A stretch of 64,000 nt of DNA, from assembly GCA_024114885.1 (NCBI GenBank), contig CP099422.1, positions 124,001-188,000 of the forward strand, written 5' to 3'. The notes under the pieces are model-generated. The model was not told the DNA's origin, did not search any database, and saw only the letters and a program-made list of their open reading frames with translations. Made by a program: the position numbers and the translations under genes. This document shows, piece after piece, positions 48,395 to 58,864 of this stretch; positions within the stretch are counted from its first letter, which is position 1, and every line of letters starts with the position of its first letter. The DNA comes from Septoria linicola (taxonomy: Eukaryota; Ascomycota; Dothideomycetes; Mycosphaerellales; Mycosphaerellaceae).

Positions 48395-48533
48395 GGTTGT
48401 CGTTCGCACCAGCGCAGAATTTAGACGTAACGATGACGATGACGTCTCGCGTGGCGGCACTTTCACGTGCTATTCAAGTTTCTGACGTCGGTGTCGACGA
48501 CATGGTTTCGTGATGGAAAACTGCTGTGAATGT

Positions 48534-49334
48534 TTAACGATGATGGGACTGCAATGCGAACGTATTTAATTGCTTTGGAATGTGGATAGTGGACAGAAGA
48601 TGCAGGACGCTCGGAGCAATCTCCAGTTGGCATCGGTCGATGTGTCTCCTTGCCCTCATTCGCTGCGGACTCAAGTCCTCAGCTCTGGGCCTATGGATGA
48701 ACGTAGACGCTCTTCCTGAGTCCATAATAATCAGTGGTCTTCGCCTCTCACATGCAGGGATCGGAACATCCACGGCGTTGAGCGCGATACAGAGGTAGGC
48801 GTAGAATCTCACATAGTGCACGAGTGCGATCGTGCCCTCCTTTCCAAAAGCCGTGACCGAAGCGTGCCACAGCGTGTCGGGCAGAGGTCCGGGAGTGCTG
48901 CATAGTCGTTTGACGACATCATATGCAATGCTCGAATTCTCGTTGAGATCCTTGGGTTTCTGGTCAATCTTGATGGATTCGATTTGCGCTGCGGAGAGCA
49001 CGCCTGCTTTCTCTGCTACATTCTGGTGTGCATACAGCTCATAAGCAGCCTGGAAGTGGCCTCCACACGCGAGTATGGCAGTCTCTTTGGCGTCTGGCGG
49101 CAGTCCAGGCAATCTCCCGATGCTGTAGACCAGCTCCATAGCGAGCTTGCCAACCTCTGGTGCGGCTGTGCGTAAAGCATACGGACCAACAAAAGCCCCG
49201 TCATCTGTCTTATAGCGAAAATTCTCGCCATCTTTGCCGAATTCATGTTCGGCAATCTTGGAGAATCAATCATACTCGTTCTGTTCCTGTTGTGAGAGCT
49301 CATCTCTGGCACGAGGCGGGATTCTGGTGCCCAT
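48534..49334 (-). pseudogene. carboxymuconolactone-decarboxylase/AhpD-like protein with early in-frame TGA
   Basis: The frame starts MGTRIPPRARDELSQQ at 49334 and runs to 48534. Codon 23 (49268-49266) is TGA, between NEYD and FSKIAEHEFGKDGE. The remaining sequence matches the CMD fold: DGAFVGPYAL, RLPGLPPDAKETAIL, then ACGGHFQAAYELYAH (the Cys/His active region), and LVHYVRFYAYLCIALN. At this place relatives, as I recall them, have Arg, so CGA to TGA is the simplest change. An intron removing the TGA would be only 19 bp, too short. After about codon 193 a 70-residue tail unlike the family follows, so the original stop may also be lost. It is either a pseudogene, a sequence error, or started downstream; Met66 would remove a third of the domain. 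Confidence 0.65.
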
Positions 49335-49836
49335 ACTTCGAGTACTCGGTATTTGAGATACAAAGGGAAGTTTGCACAGTCAGCAGTGAGGAGGTAGGAT
49401 GCAGCGAGCTGTTCCGCTTGCGGGACAACCTGATCGCAGTCTTGTATACCTAGCTGACCGATTTGGGTTGCAGCCAATGCATCATTCGGCGTTGGCTCCG
49501 TTGGCTCCGTGACCGCTGACATTAATGGTGAATTGCTGTACTCACGTCGCGCACCTTTACAACGTACAGCATCAGCAACATCGGTACAATCGTATCACGA
49601 AATCTGCAGTGATGCGAACAGGTGCAAAGGATGCACAATTGAAAATGTGCTAAAACGATGGTGCTGGTATTCTATGGGTAGATTGCATGCCAAAATAATT
49701 GAGTTTGGCTGAGCTGTTCCTCCACTTTCACCAGCCCGCCTTCCGCCTGCGCCGACCAAAAACATGCACGCCTGCCTTGGGTATCATTCGTATGTACAAC
49801 CTACCTATCATAACGTCCTCTCCTTCACCGCACACA
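49335..49836. other. intergenic
   Basis: 502 bp between two minus-strand genes. A frame of ~60 codons directly upstream of the CMD-like start (to 49522) could be an unrecognised first exon, but no donor/acceptor pair joins it cleanly. Confidence 0.4.
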
Positions 49837-50934
49837 TTATGCCACAGACACCTTCAGCGCAGCTGCGGCGATTTCGCGAGAGACGCTCATCTTCAACAGC
49901 CATCCCAGACCGACAATTGTGTCTATCAGCGCTTTGTTGCCGACAGCCAACCCCCTCATCGACGACCAGTGTGCATGGGGACAGCCAGGATAGAAGTCCA
50001 ACTTGGTCGCGATCCCTGCGTCTTTCAGCATCTCATCGTATACCAGCCCGTCATCGCGAAGCGGATCCTGGCCGTCCACCTGTAAATATGTTCTCGGCTG
50101 ACCCGATAGGGGCGTCTTCGAGTTAGCTGCATATCGCAGTTCCGACGCCTTGTCCCAACGCACGGCGTCCATCATCATATCTCGGCTCTCCTTAGACAGT
50201 CCTGGGGAGGACGAATTCTGCTCCAAGGAGATGTAGCGGGATGCGAACGTTGGCGGACAGCAGCCTTCATGCATCAGAGACGGTACAGCAAGCCACTGTC
50301 CTGTCAGAGGATATGCTATGCTGTTTTCTTGGAACTTCCTAGACAGCACTGCTGATATGGCTGCTCCAGCAGACACACCTCCGATCACGAAGCCTCGTGT
50401 AGGATCAGCCGCCAACAATGGTGTGGTGGCGTTCTCGGCAATCCAGGCCAAGCTGTCCCACGCGTCGAGTTGCGCGTACGGGAACTTGTGTTCGGGCCCT
50501 AATCGATAACTAATGTTGATGACAGTCGCTCCGAAAAGCTGTACGCATATGCGAGCGGTTTCCGTCAGCTGATCCTTGTCGCCAGCAATGAAGCCGCCCC
50601 CGAAAAGTAACACAAACAAAGGACCAGGCGGACCCTTTGCGGGCTTGCATATCTTCAGAGTGCTCAAAACCCCATCACGCATCTCAATATCGTGGTAGAA
50701 CTCTTCGACACTGGCTGGAGCTGGCCCTAGCCTTCGTAGATTTGCTTCGATGAAAGCTCGCAGTCCCGCCCTGGAGACCAAAGGATCATTCCGGGGCGGT
50801 GGCTGTGGAAATTTTGCATAGAACTGATCGGGCATCAGCACAGTGGATGCCAGATATGCTTCGGCTTGACGTACTGCTGCAACTTCGGGATGTGTCCTCG
50901 ACGATTCATCGAGTTCTTTCCTGGATAACAGCAT
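49837..50934 (-). CDS. alpha/beta hydrolase, hormone-sensitive-lipase-like (fold 3)
   Basis: Single exon of 365 aa from the first ATG (the frame extends upstream only with GTG). Nucleophile elbow GGVSAGAAIS (Ser188), acid Asp290 in DGQDPLRD and His320 in GCPHAHW form a normal catalytic triad. The oxyanion motif expected as HGGG reads FGGG (FVLLFGGGFIAGD, Phe111). The backbone amides of the glycines can still serve, but loss of the His is unusual. No signal peptide. Fungal relatives act on esters and lactones and include secondary-metabolism enzymes; the substrate here is not predictable. It lies in tandem with the CMD-like gene and kinase on the minus strand, but 0.5 kb apart, so co-regulation is only possible. 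Confidence 0.85.
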   Translation of the reverse strand: MLLSRKELDESSRTHPEVAAVRQAEAYLASTVLMPDQFYAKFPQPPPRNDPLVSRAGLRAFIEANLRRLGPAPASVEEFYHDIEMRDGVLSTLKICKPAKGPPGPLFVLLFGGGFIAGDKDQLTETARICVQLFGATVINISYRLGPEHKFPYAQLDAWDSLAWIAENATTPLLAADPTRGFVIGGVSAGAAISAVLSRKFQENSIAYPLTGQWLAVPSLMHEGCCPPTFASRYISLEQNSSSPGLSKESRDMMMDAVRWDKASELRYAANSKTPLSGQPRTYLQVDGQDPLRDDGLVYDEMLKDAGIATKLDFYPGCPHAHWSSMRGLAVGNKALIDTIVGLGWLLKMSVSREIAAAALKVSVA

Positions 50935-52691
50935 TGTCGATCGCTGGCGGTGGCCTAGATTGGAAAGTCTTTTGCGTCTTAACAGCTGACACTCATTCGC
51001 AGTGAGCCTCACTTCGGAACAGCTTGGTCACGTCAGATGTGGTACTGCTGATATATCTGATGCTTCGAAAAACGTGGAATAGCAGGCTTTCTCAAAGATG
51101 AAGCTGCGGAAAGCCGACCACATGGCCACTCTTATGCCCTTATCTTGCTCGATCGTACCTGGAAAAGCTACGTGGTGCATCTTCGTATGCTGTACGGACC
51201 ACTAAAGCGACTACCAACTCTGGTAATCGCATTCTTGCAGTAGTGAGAAAGCTTCAAGTATCCACACTGGAGGAAGCTTACAAGCATGCCTGATGGTCAT
51301 GTGAAAGAACAGCAGGGCAATGTATCGTGGCGGTCTAGCTTCGTCAGAACTGCGCCTTTTCTGCACAAGTCGGCAATGCGACTTCCCAATTGGGAAAATG
51401 TGGCATCTTTTTTTGATCGGCTACAATCCTTGTAAAGACCACAGATACCACGCTGCATCTCGCGTCGAAGAGCACTGATTCACTCGAACGAGAGGTCGTC
51501 GCTATCGAGCGTGATGGTCCACGCTGTACAAGGCCGATAAAAAGGCCCTGGGCTGATCTTCTTAGTCTTACGCCCATCTCAGCTATAAAGACCATAACCG
51601 CATATCAGCAACAGGATGCACACTCGGCACAAGTACGGTAGCCAGACTCATCTCAAGCGATGCGACAGAGGTCATACACCTTCCAGTTTGGGTTCGATCT
51701 GAATGGAAAGTAAAGCTGCGGCACAGACTGGAGTTAGTCCGCCTCTTCTACGATCGACTTATCGAGATCAAATCGACCCACGCATGTGGTACATGGGTGT
51801 TTAGACTATGCAAGCGACAAGCACAGGCATACATGGCAATGCTAGAAGAGTGCAACAAGTATGCACGGCTCATAGAACAATAGTCGAAGCCTTGCTTTGC
51901 TTAAAGCCACATGCGCCTGGCAACATGTCCAAATATGCACTTGCTTCATATATCTGCACAGCTGCAGCAGACCATGCCCTCCACGAGACAGCCATGTGGT
52001 CGGTACCACCAGCAATGCTGCACCCCTGCTTGAGCCACGATCTGGGATGACACGTTGTCCGAGATAGGCCGCTCATCTTCAGATCCGATCTGTAAAGCGA
52101 ACACGCACAGACCAAGATCTGTTCTCGTGGCTGCATCTGTGCACTGACATGTACCGGGCTCGACGACACCCACTGAGCATGGTGCGAGATCGGATGTCTC
52201 ACTTGACTTCTCGTGCAAGTCAATCTTGCCGACGACGCAGGATAGGTCATTGGTGATCTTCCAGCTGATCATGGGCGTCGACTCGGAATCAGAAACATGC
52301 TCTCAGTCTCCATCCTGCGATGCATGTGGTGTCTCAGATCACAACGACGGGAGGGCGTTTTCCACGATAACCGGAGCAGGTCCAAGCTACACACGTGCAA
52401 GTGCTGTAGGACCAGCAGATGAGTTTTTCGAGGAGGATCATGAATTCTGCACTCAGCTGACCCTTACGACAATGCTGAATTGAACTGACACATCCGAGCA
52501 CGTCTGTCTGTGGCTGGCTGGCTGGCAGGGCACCACATACGTAGCTCACCACTCGCGGTAATTATCTCGCAACCGTAGAAAGCAGGATAAAACGCGGGAG
52601 CGCAGCAGGAAAGCCTTCTTGACATGTTTTCATCTTTCTCCATACATTTTCCTCGCCCCATATCTCCCATTCGTCCTCTCTGGTCCTGAAT
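50935..52691. other. 1.76-kb intergenic region
   Basis: Holds the hydrolase upstream region and the glucosidase 3' side. Frames of 60-126 codons on both strands look random. No tRNA or repeat noticed. Confidence 0.45.
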
Positions 52692-55288
52692 CTACAACTC
52701 ATCGTGCCCACCACCAACTTTCCCATCCGCAGCAATATCCGGCATCGCCATCATCTTCACGACTAAACTCGTCCACCCGGTAAAATGCTGCGTGCGCTGT
52801 CCCGCTCCACTTTCAGGGTTGTATTGTTCCCAAGCAAAACCCGTCTCGAGCCAGGAATTATACACCGTCTCGACGAGGTTCTTGCGGAGGGAGCTGTAGA
52901 TCTCCGCGGCGCGGGATGATTCGGGACCGGATTGTTGGGCGATGTTCTGTGAAGGGGTATTGGGTCAGTACGATTAGACCTTGGTAATGAAGGAATGTGG
53001 ATGAGAACTTACGTAGAGTTCTTTGACGATGAGGTAGTTCATGTTCATCCATACGGGGCTGCGCCAGTAGTTTTCATCTGTCCCGTACAAGGCGTCTTTC
53101 TTACTGAGACTGCGGATACCGTGGGGGCTCCAGAGCTCTTCTTCGTCGGCGATGAGATCGAGGATGGCGGGGAGGTGTTCGTGTTTGGCATCAAGCAAAC
53201 CAGTCATGAGGGGGAAGATGCTGATATAGCCCTTGTGGCATACGTGTGCTGTCTCTTCGTAGTCGTCGATTGTGGTGTCGCAGTAGGTGTTGTGTTCTTT
53301 GGACCAGTGGATTTCGTCGACGTTTTTGCGGATCGCCTGAGTGATCTTGCCGTACTTGGCTGCGTCGTCGGCCTCGCCGAGGTATGCTGCGATGCGCTGA
53401 ATGTTGCGACTCATCAGGCCCATCCAGCTAATCAGATCGAGATGCAGCTCCCCAGGGTGAGGAGGCTGGGCGCGAGGGTAGTCATCGAGGCCAGAAGTCA
53501 GGATGTGGCGTGGAGTTCTGCCACGCCACCTGTAGCCCTCCTTCGAGCTGAACGCGTTGCGCTCGTAGGTCTTGAGATCGCCGTACTGTGTCTTGCGATA
53601 CCAGTCAAAGTTGCGCTGCAGCAGTGGGTAGAGTTCCTTGAACCATGCCTTGATCGATTCTGGACTAGCGACGTGGTGACCTGCGACGTGACCCAGCGTC
53701 TTCAGGTTGAGATCAGCGCCAGAACCAGCCTTGTGCTCAATCTTGTCGAGGATGGCCTCAACGACCATGAACAGTGTTGGAGGATTGGCATAGTGTGGGT
53801 ATTGAGTCAAGAACTCTGACGGCACTTTGCTCTGTGCTTCCGCCCCCAACACTTGTTCACGAGCGATCCAGCCGTCCTCATCCATGGTGTTGTACCACGA
53901 GCTGACGATCTGCATCGCCACCTCAGTATCCCAATCCAGGATTGGTAGCAAGTGGAAACCCTCATCCCAGAGGAAACCACGGGGGAAGAACGGCCGCGAT
54001 GGCACAGAGGTGAACAGTTCAGAAGGGCCCTCCATCTTTTGCGCATTTCGTGCGCGAGCTTGCTCAGCTTCTTCCCAGAAACCCTCGTTCTCCTCCTCAT
54101 ACTCTGGTGCGTACGAGCGATCGATGACCTGATCACCGTAGAAGTATCCAATGCCACCAATCAGGTTACTGAAGAGCGACTTGCTGAAGCCGAGCCACTT
54201 TGAATCTGTGAAGGGCGCAAGTGGCTTGTGCACCTCGAGATACTTTTCTCCAAACGAGTCGACAACCGTCTTGAGAGACTTTGTGAGTTGCTCGGAGGTG
54301 GCAGGCTTGTCGGCGGTATTTGGGGTGAAGAGGATATCGAATTCGAATGGACCCTCGAATGTCTTCTGTATCATGTGCATGTTTCCCGGACCTGGCTTGT
54401 TTTGGATAGTATAAGTTTGCCACGGAGGCGGCATCTTTTGCTGTGTATACTCCTCGACGTACGCATCGATGGTGGCCTTGAGCGACTGAAAAACAACGGC
54501 TGCTTACCTCGTCAGATACTGTATCCTGGGCGATCTGGTCTCACCGGCATGGCCGACTCACCTTTCGATTGCCACAAGGCTTCTTCTGGAACTTGTAGCG
54601 AGTGCACAAAGGTGTGATCCAGAGGTTTCAAGTGCGATGTGACATGGCTGTGCAATGGATGCGTCTGTCCTTCTGGCTCGGTGATGGCCAGCCTGAATTC
54701 ACCAAGCTGACCCACGTCGCCTTGCAATATCACGTCTCCTTCATAGCCGGACTCTTGAGCAGCCTCGCTGCCTAGTGGTTCGATCGATCCCAGACCCTCC
54801 GCGCTGACGGTGAACCACAACGCAGTCTTGATGGTTTCCGGCCCACCAGTACTGGCATCCTTTCGCGGTGCATCTTCTCGCGGAGTGCCCTTGATCCTCG
54901 CACCCCATCCGCCCTTACCATCTTCGAATTTGACAAAGCTCGTCTCGACATCAATGCCATTGCCTTTGTCGTGCACCGTCTGCACTCCACCACTGCGCGG
55001 ATCATACACATCCCAGCCATAGCCTGCCATGCCTGCATGTTGCTCGCACGTAAACCGCACATCATTCTGTACCGATGTAAAGTCTTCCACCCTCGCCCAC
55101 AGCAGTCCTGTCAAGATGGACTTGGGCACTCGCGGTCTTACACCAAAGTACAAGTTTGGTCGATATGGACCCCATAGCAAGCTCTCATTCGAGGCTTTGC
55201 TGAATACAGAGCTGCCTGCCTCTTCTGCTGTGGCCAGCACAGCACATGTCGTCGCCAGCAATGAGCTGACTCCCCATGGTTTGACCAT
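52692..55288 (-). CDS. mannosyl-oligosaccharide glucosidase I (GH63), N-glycan processing
   Basis: Three exons: 55288-54545, 54485-53013 and 52946-52692; introns of 59 bp (54544-54486) and 66 bp (53012-52947); 823 aa, the usual family size. The start ATG at 55288 opens a hydrophobic signal (MVKPWGVSSLLATTCAVLAT). Typical segments are LLWGPYRPNLYFGVRPR at the N-terminus, FFPRGFLWDEGFHLLPI, DLISWMGLMSRNIQRIAAY, DENYWRSPVWMNMNYL and a C-terminal QHFTGWTSLVVKMM. The enzyme removes the outermost alpha-1,2-glucose from Glc3Man9GlcNAc2 on new glycoproteins in the ER, and in yeast (Cwh41) also affects beta-1,6-glucan. The first intron has an alternative GTGAGT donor 21 bases upstream, but only the GTGAGA donor keeps frame. 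Divergent from the gene at 55536. Confidence 0.9.
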
Positions 55289-55535
55289 TTCTTCTGGTGT
55301 ATCGTCCGAGACAATCACACGAGCTCAATGGGTGCAGGCCTACCAATTTAGACTGAAGCCACGTTTTGGCTTGTGAACGCGGACGCGGCTCCACTGCCCA
55401 TGATGCAGGAGCTAACTTAGAAAGCTTATCTTTGATCCGGTGCGGAGCTCTTTCCGCGCATCTTTCCTCCTTTGCTTTGCTGCCACTTTTGGAAGGAACG
55501 TGACCATCGACAACAGCGACAGCGACAGAGACAAC
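55289..55535. promoter_or_regulatory. shared divergent promoter region
   Basis: 247 bp between the start codons of the glucosidase (minus) and the Mmtag-type gene (plus). Both transcripts must start within it. No clear TATA box seen. Confidence 0.5.
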
Positions 55536-56336
55536 ATGGATCTGCTGCAGACGGTGCGCAAAGAAGGCTCCCGCGGTGGAGTCGACTTCAAGTGGGACGA
55601 TGTCAAGTCGGCGACCAACCGCGAAAACTACCTGGGCCACAGCTTGATGGCGCCGGTTGGCCGCTGGCAGAAGAACAAGGACCTCAACTGGTATGCGAAG
55701 GCGGAAGATGCCCATCTCACACCTGAAGAGCGATTGGAGAAGGAGCGAGAGGCGAAGCGTGAGGAGATGCGCAAAGTGAAGGAGGCCGAGGAAGATGCTA
55801 TGAACTTGGCGCTGGGTTTGCCTGTGCCTGATCGGACCAACGCCAACCTGCAGCCGCTGGGACAGAGTAAGATCAGTCCGAAGGAGGTCAGCAAGGCGTT
55901 GAAGGAAGCTCTGGGTGATGACGAGCAGGACCAGCCGAAAGCAGCGGAGTCGCACGAGAAAAAGAAGGAGCACAGGTCGCGGGACCACCGCCGACGCGAT
56001 CGTAGCAGGAGCAGGGCCCGGCGGAGGCGACATGATGATGAGCGGAGTGAGAGACGACATAAACACCGTAGATCGAGGTCACGGTCGAGAGACGGCGACA
56101 GAGATCGTAGACATAGACCCAGGTCGCGGTCAGCATCTCGAGACAGACGGCGCAGAGACCAGGACGACGACGATCGCAGCAAGCATCGGCATAGGCAGAG
56201 GAGCCGCGACAGAGATGGCCGAAGTTATCACAGACAAAATCGCGACGAGCGACCACGAAGTCGAAGCAGAGACCGCAAGCAGAAGCGAAGTCGATCGCCA
56301 TATGAAAGAAGGCCCCGCAGAGACGACTCGCGATGA
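55536..56336 (+). CDS. Mmtag-type nuclear protein with RS-rich tail
   Basis: 266 aa from the ATG at 55536; the frame continues upstream only via non-ATG codons. The N-terminus (MDLLQTVRKEGSRGG, then ENYLGHSLMAPVGRWQKNKD, LNWYAK) matches the conserved domain of multiple myeloma tumor-associated protein 2 homologues. A charged helical part follows (residues ~65-95), then about 100 residues dominated by Arg-Ser, Arg-Asp and Arg-Arg repeats. RS-rich tails are typical of proteins of splicing speckles; a role in pre-mRNA processing is inference. No intron. The RS part also gives a spurious long frame on the opposite strand. Confidence 0.8.
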   Translation: MDLLQTVRKEGSRGGVDFKWDDVKSATNRENYLGHSLMAPVGRWQKNKDLNWYAKAEDAHLTPEERLEKEREAKREEMRKVKEAEEDAMNLALGLPVPDRTNANLQPLGQSKISPKEVSKALKEALGDDEQDQPKAAESHEKKKEHRSRDHRRRDRSRSRARRRRHDDERSERRHKHRRSRSRSRDGDRDRRHRPRSRSASRDRRRRDQDDDDRSKHRHRQRSRDRDGRSYHRQNRDERPRSRSRDRKQKRSRSPYERRPRRDDSR

Positions 56337-56669
56337 AGAAAGCAGCCGAGCAGCCGAGCTGGAGCTTTTGCTATTTTGTGTATCACTTGGATGGGCACGC
56401 CCAACAGTCATTCAGTGCCGTTGACTGGCAGGACGACGCGCATGTGCATACGAGGAAAAGCGCCCGCAGTGTTGACCATGACGTAGGCGGCATTGTAGCT
56501 CACATCCATACCTTCAACCAAGCTTCTCATGTGGAGAGCTTGACAACAACCAAGCCATTTGTTGTCCCATGCCATTGCGACATCAAGCACGGTCTGGACT
56601 TGCAGCGATCGATCTTCAGCTCCCAGGCTCCACTTCTGCACTCTACACTCAACCTCATTACTACACACC

Positions 56670-57839
56670 ATGGCATCAACAGCAGACCATGCTCCAGGCG
56701 CATGGCCAGAAGAGCTCTCAGCTTCACACCTTGACTCGACGGAGGCTGCCCTAGACCATCTCACTGACAATGCCTTGAGCAAGGCCCAGGAGGATCCCCA
56801 AAATACCCTGCATGCGCCTTCTGCTCATGAAAATCAACACAGCTGGATGCGCTCGCTCTGCCCTTACACATCACTGCAGGAATTCGAAAATGCTTGGCAC
56901 ATGGGCAATTATGTCCTCGATCGAAAGTCGGGCAAAAAGTCCTTTGAGGAAATGTCCATCTATGTCCGCCTAGGCATGCACCTGCTATACTACGGCTCGC
57001 AGCAAGAAAAGGCGTTACACTGGCAGCGCACACAAAGCATGTTACTGGCGCAGAGCGTGAAGATGGGCAAGCAGTACGACAGTCCCGAAAGTGTCGAGCA
57101 CATCCAACCTTTTGTGGAGAGCTTCGGTCTGCAGGGCACACTTGACCAGTTGAAGGAGCCAGATTTGACCAAGTACAAAAACTTCAACGACTTCTTTGCG
57201 CGAGAGCTGAGACCTGATGCGAGACCAATCGACGAACCCGAAAACGACAAAGTGGTCTCTAGCCCAGCAGACTGCCGACTCACAGTCTTTCCAACAGTCG
57301 ACTTGGCAACAAAGTACTGGATCAAAGGCTTCGGCTTCTCTCTCGAAAAGCTATTGGGCTCAGCAGATGTGGCCAAGGACTTCGAAGGTGGAAGCATCAA
57401 CATTGCAAGACTCGCTCCTCAGGACTACCACCGCTGGCACTCGCCGATCAATGCCACTGTCTCCTCCATCAAGGAGATTCCCGGCACATACTACACTGTC
57501 AACCCACAAGCCATCAATCAGGCTGGGACTGTCGATGTCTTTTGCGAGAACAAGCGTTCGGTCATGATCGCCAATCGGAACGAGACAGGCTCAAAGGTCG
57601 CGATCATTGCTGTAGGCGCCATGTTGGTAGGCAGTATTCGCTACAACAAGGGTGTTGCAGAAGGAGCGACGATTCAGAGGGGACAGTGTCTTGGAGCTTT
57701 CTTGTATGGCGGTTCGACAGTGATTGTGTTGTATACCAAGGGAGAGGTAGAGCTCGATGGTGATCTCGTGAAGAACTCTTGCGAGAAGGGGTGTGAAACG
57801 CTGGTGAAAGTGGGTGAGAGGGTTGGTGCCAGTTCGTAG
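56670..57839 (+). CDS. phosphatidylserine-decarboxylase-family enzyme (PSD2-like catalytic domain, no C2)
   Basis: 389 aa from a CACC-ATG start, TAG stop, no intron. The catalytic half has KYKNFNDFFARELRPDARPI, SSPADCRLTVFP, WIKGFGFSLEKLLG, RLAPQDYHRWHSP, GTYYTVNPQAIN and the self-cleavage site FLYGGSTVIVL. The chain breaks at Gly348-Ser349 and Ser349 becomes the pyruvoyl cofactor. The usual Psd2 C2 domains and a mitochondrial presequence are absent; the N-terminal ~100 residues are not characteristic. Fungal members of this compact type include soluble enzymes that decarboxylate phosphatidylserine or, as in psilocybin biosynthesis, an amino acid. The choice cannot be made from sequence here. 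Upstream of an NRPS-like gene on the same strand. Confidence 0.88.
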   Translation: MASTADHAPGAWPEELSASHLDSTEAALDHLTDNALSKAQEDPQNTLHAPSAHENQHSWMRSLCPYTSLQEFENAWHMGNYVLDRKSGKKSFEEMSIYVRLGMHLLYYGSQQEKALHWQRTQSMLLAQSVKMGKQYDSPESVEHIQPFVESFGLQGTLDQLKEPDLTKYKNFNDFFARELRPDARPIDEPENDKVVSSPADCRLTVFPTVDLATKYWIKGFGFSLEKLLGSADVAKDFEGGSINIARLAPQDYHRWHSPINATVSSIKEIPGTYYTVNPQAINQAGTVDVFCENKRSVMIANRNETGSKVAIIAVGAMLVGSIRYNKGVAEGATIQRGQCLGAFLYGGSTVIVLYTKGEVELDGDLVKNSCEKGCETLVKVGERVGASS

Positions 57840-58864
57840 AACCAGTAGATCATGATGCGGAGCTCTGTATTTCACGACTTGCTACCCGCTCAGCTCACAT
57901 TCTTCACTTCGTGCTGGGCGAACGACGACCGCTGCATTGCTGTTTACCTTTCGTCCTTAGTCGACCTATTGGCCAAGCTATCATTAGAAGTGATCGGACA
58001 ATTCCAATGCGATCTAGACAGTATTAGCTCAGCGCTCCGCGCGCGAGAGGTGTAGTGCAAAAGACATGATACTACACCATCGTCGCCGTCCCACTTGTTC
58101 ACGCAGTAAACCCTAACTTAACGCTGCTTTTGCCATTGCCAAGACATTGCGACGCTGTTTACTCTTTCCTGCGACACGCTCTTGTGCCACGTCCACAACC
58201 ACTTTCCTGGCATCCAAAGTGATAATCTCAAACTTGGCCGACTTGGACGTCTGACGCATCGCGTTGAGACAACCTTTCGTGTTCACACTGCCAGCGAGCA
58301 GCCGGCCTACACTCGCACTTCAGGCGATTGAGACCAACGCATCTGCTCAGCAACGCGAACATGTCTTTCATCTCAACAGAACTCATCCTTAGGCACTGCA
58401 CTGCATCGCGAGATACACGAGACATCTTCTCATGGCCAAGCGTAGATCTTTTCATCTGCGGCTTACCACTACTTAGGAGGTACCACAGTCTGCACAGCAG
58501 CCTACACGCCTTCAACCAGTGCAAACTCAAACGACCGACCCGCAAATTCTGCCCGATCTAGGCATCACGGACCTACCAGAAGTGCTATAGTCCAGATCTG
58601 TGGCGACATCATCGACCGTGTGGAAGACCGTGCCATCCGCTAAAGCTTCCACTCATTCGACGTGTACGGCGCCGCCAAGTCTCAACGGGATGAATGTAGA
58701 GCTTGCACTTGCGTCATGTAGTGCAATGACATTGAGCTAAGTGTTAAGGGAAATATATCATAGTAGTCCTTGACGATGTTCTGCAGAGGCGTTGCGATCT
58801 GCTTCGCGCCATCACTACATTTTTCTCATATTGACTATCCGCACAGCCAAGAAACATCAAGACT
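57840..58864. other. 1.0-kb intergenic region
   Basis: 3' side of the decarboxylase gene and promoter of the NRPS-like gene. No convincing frame or RNA gene. Confidence 0.5.

Noticed and set aside
48395..48466. Longer N-terminus for the histidine kinase
   Set aside because: The upstream frame opens with GTG; the first ATG is at 48394 and no known domain is lost.
49016..49522. 169-codon minus-strand frame over the start of the CMD-like gene
   Set aside because: The conserved CMD sequence lies in another frame over most of its length; only a short upstream part could be real.
52995..53819. 274-codon plus-strand frame
   Set aside because: Antisense shadow of the glucosidase exon 2.
55628..56301. 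Long minus-strand and alternate plus-strand frames over the RS-rich gene
   Set aside because: Shadows of the Arg/Ser codon repeats.
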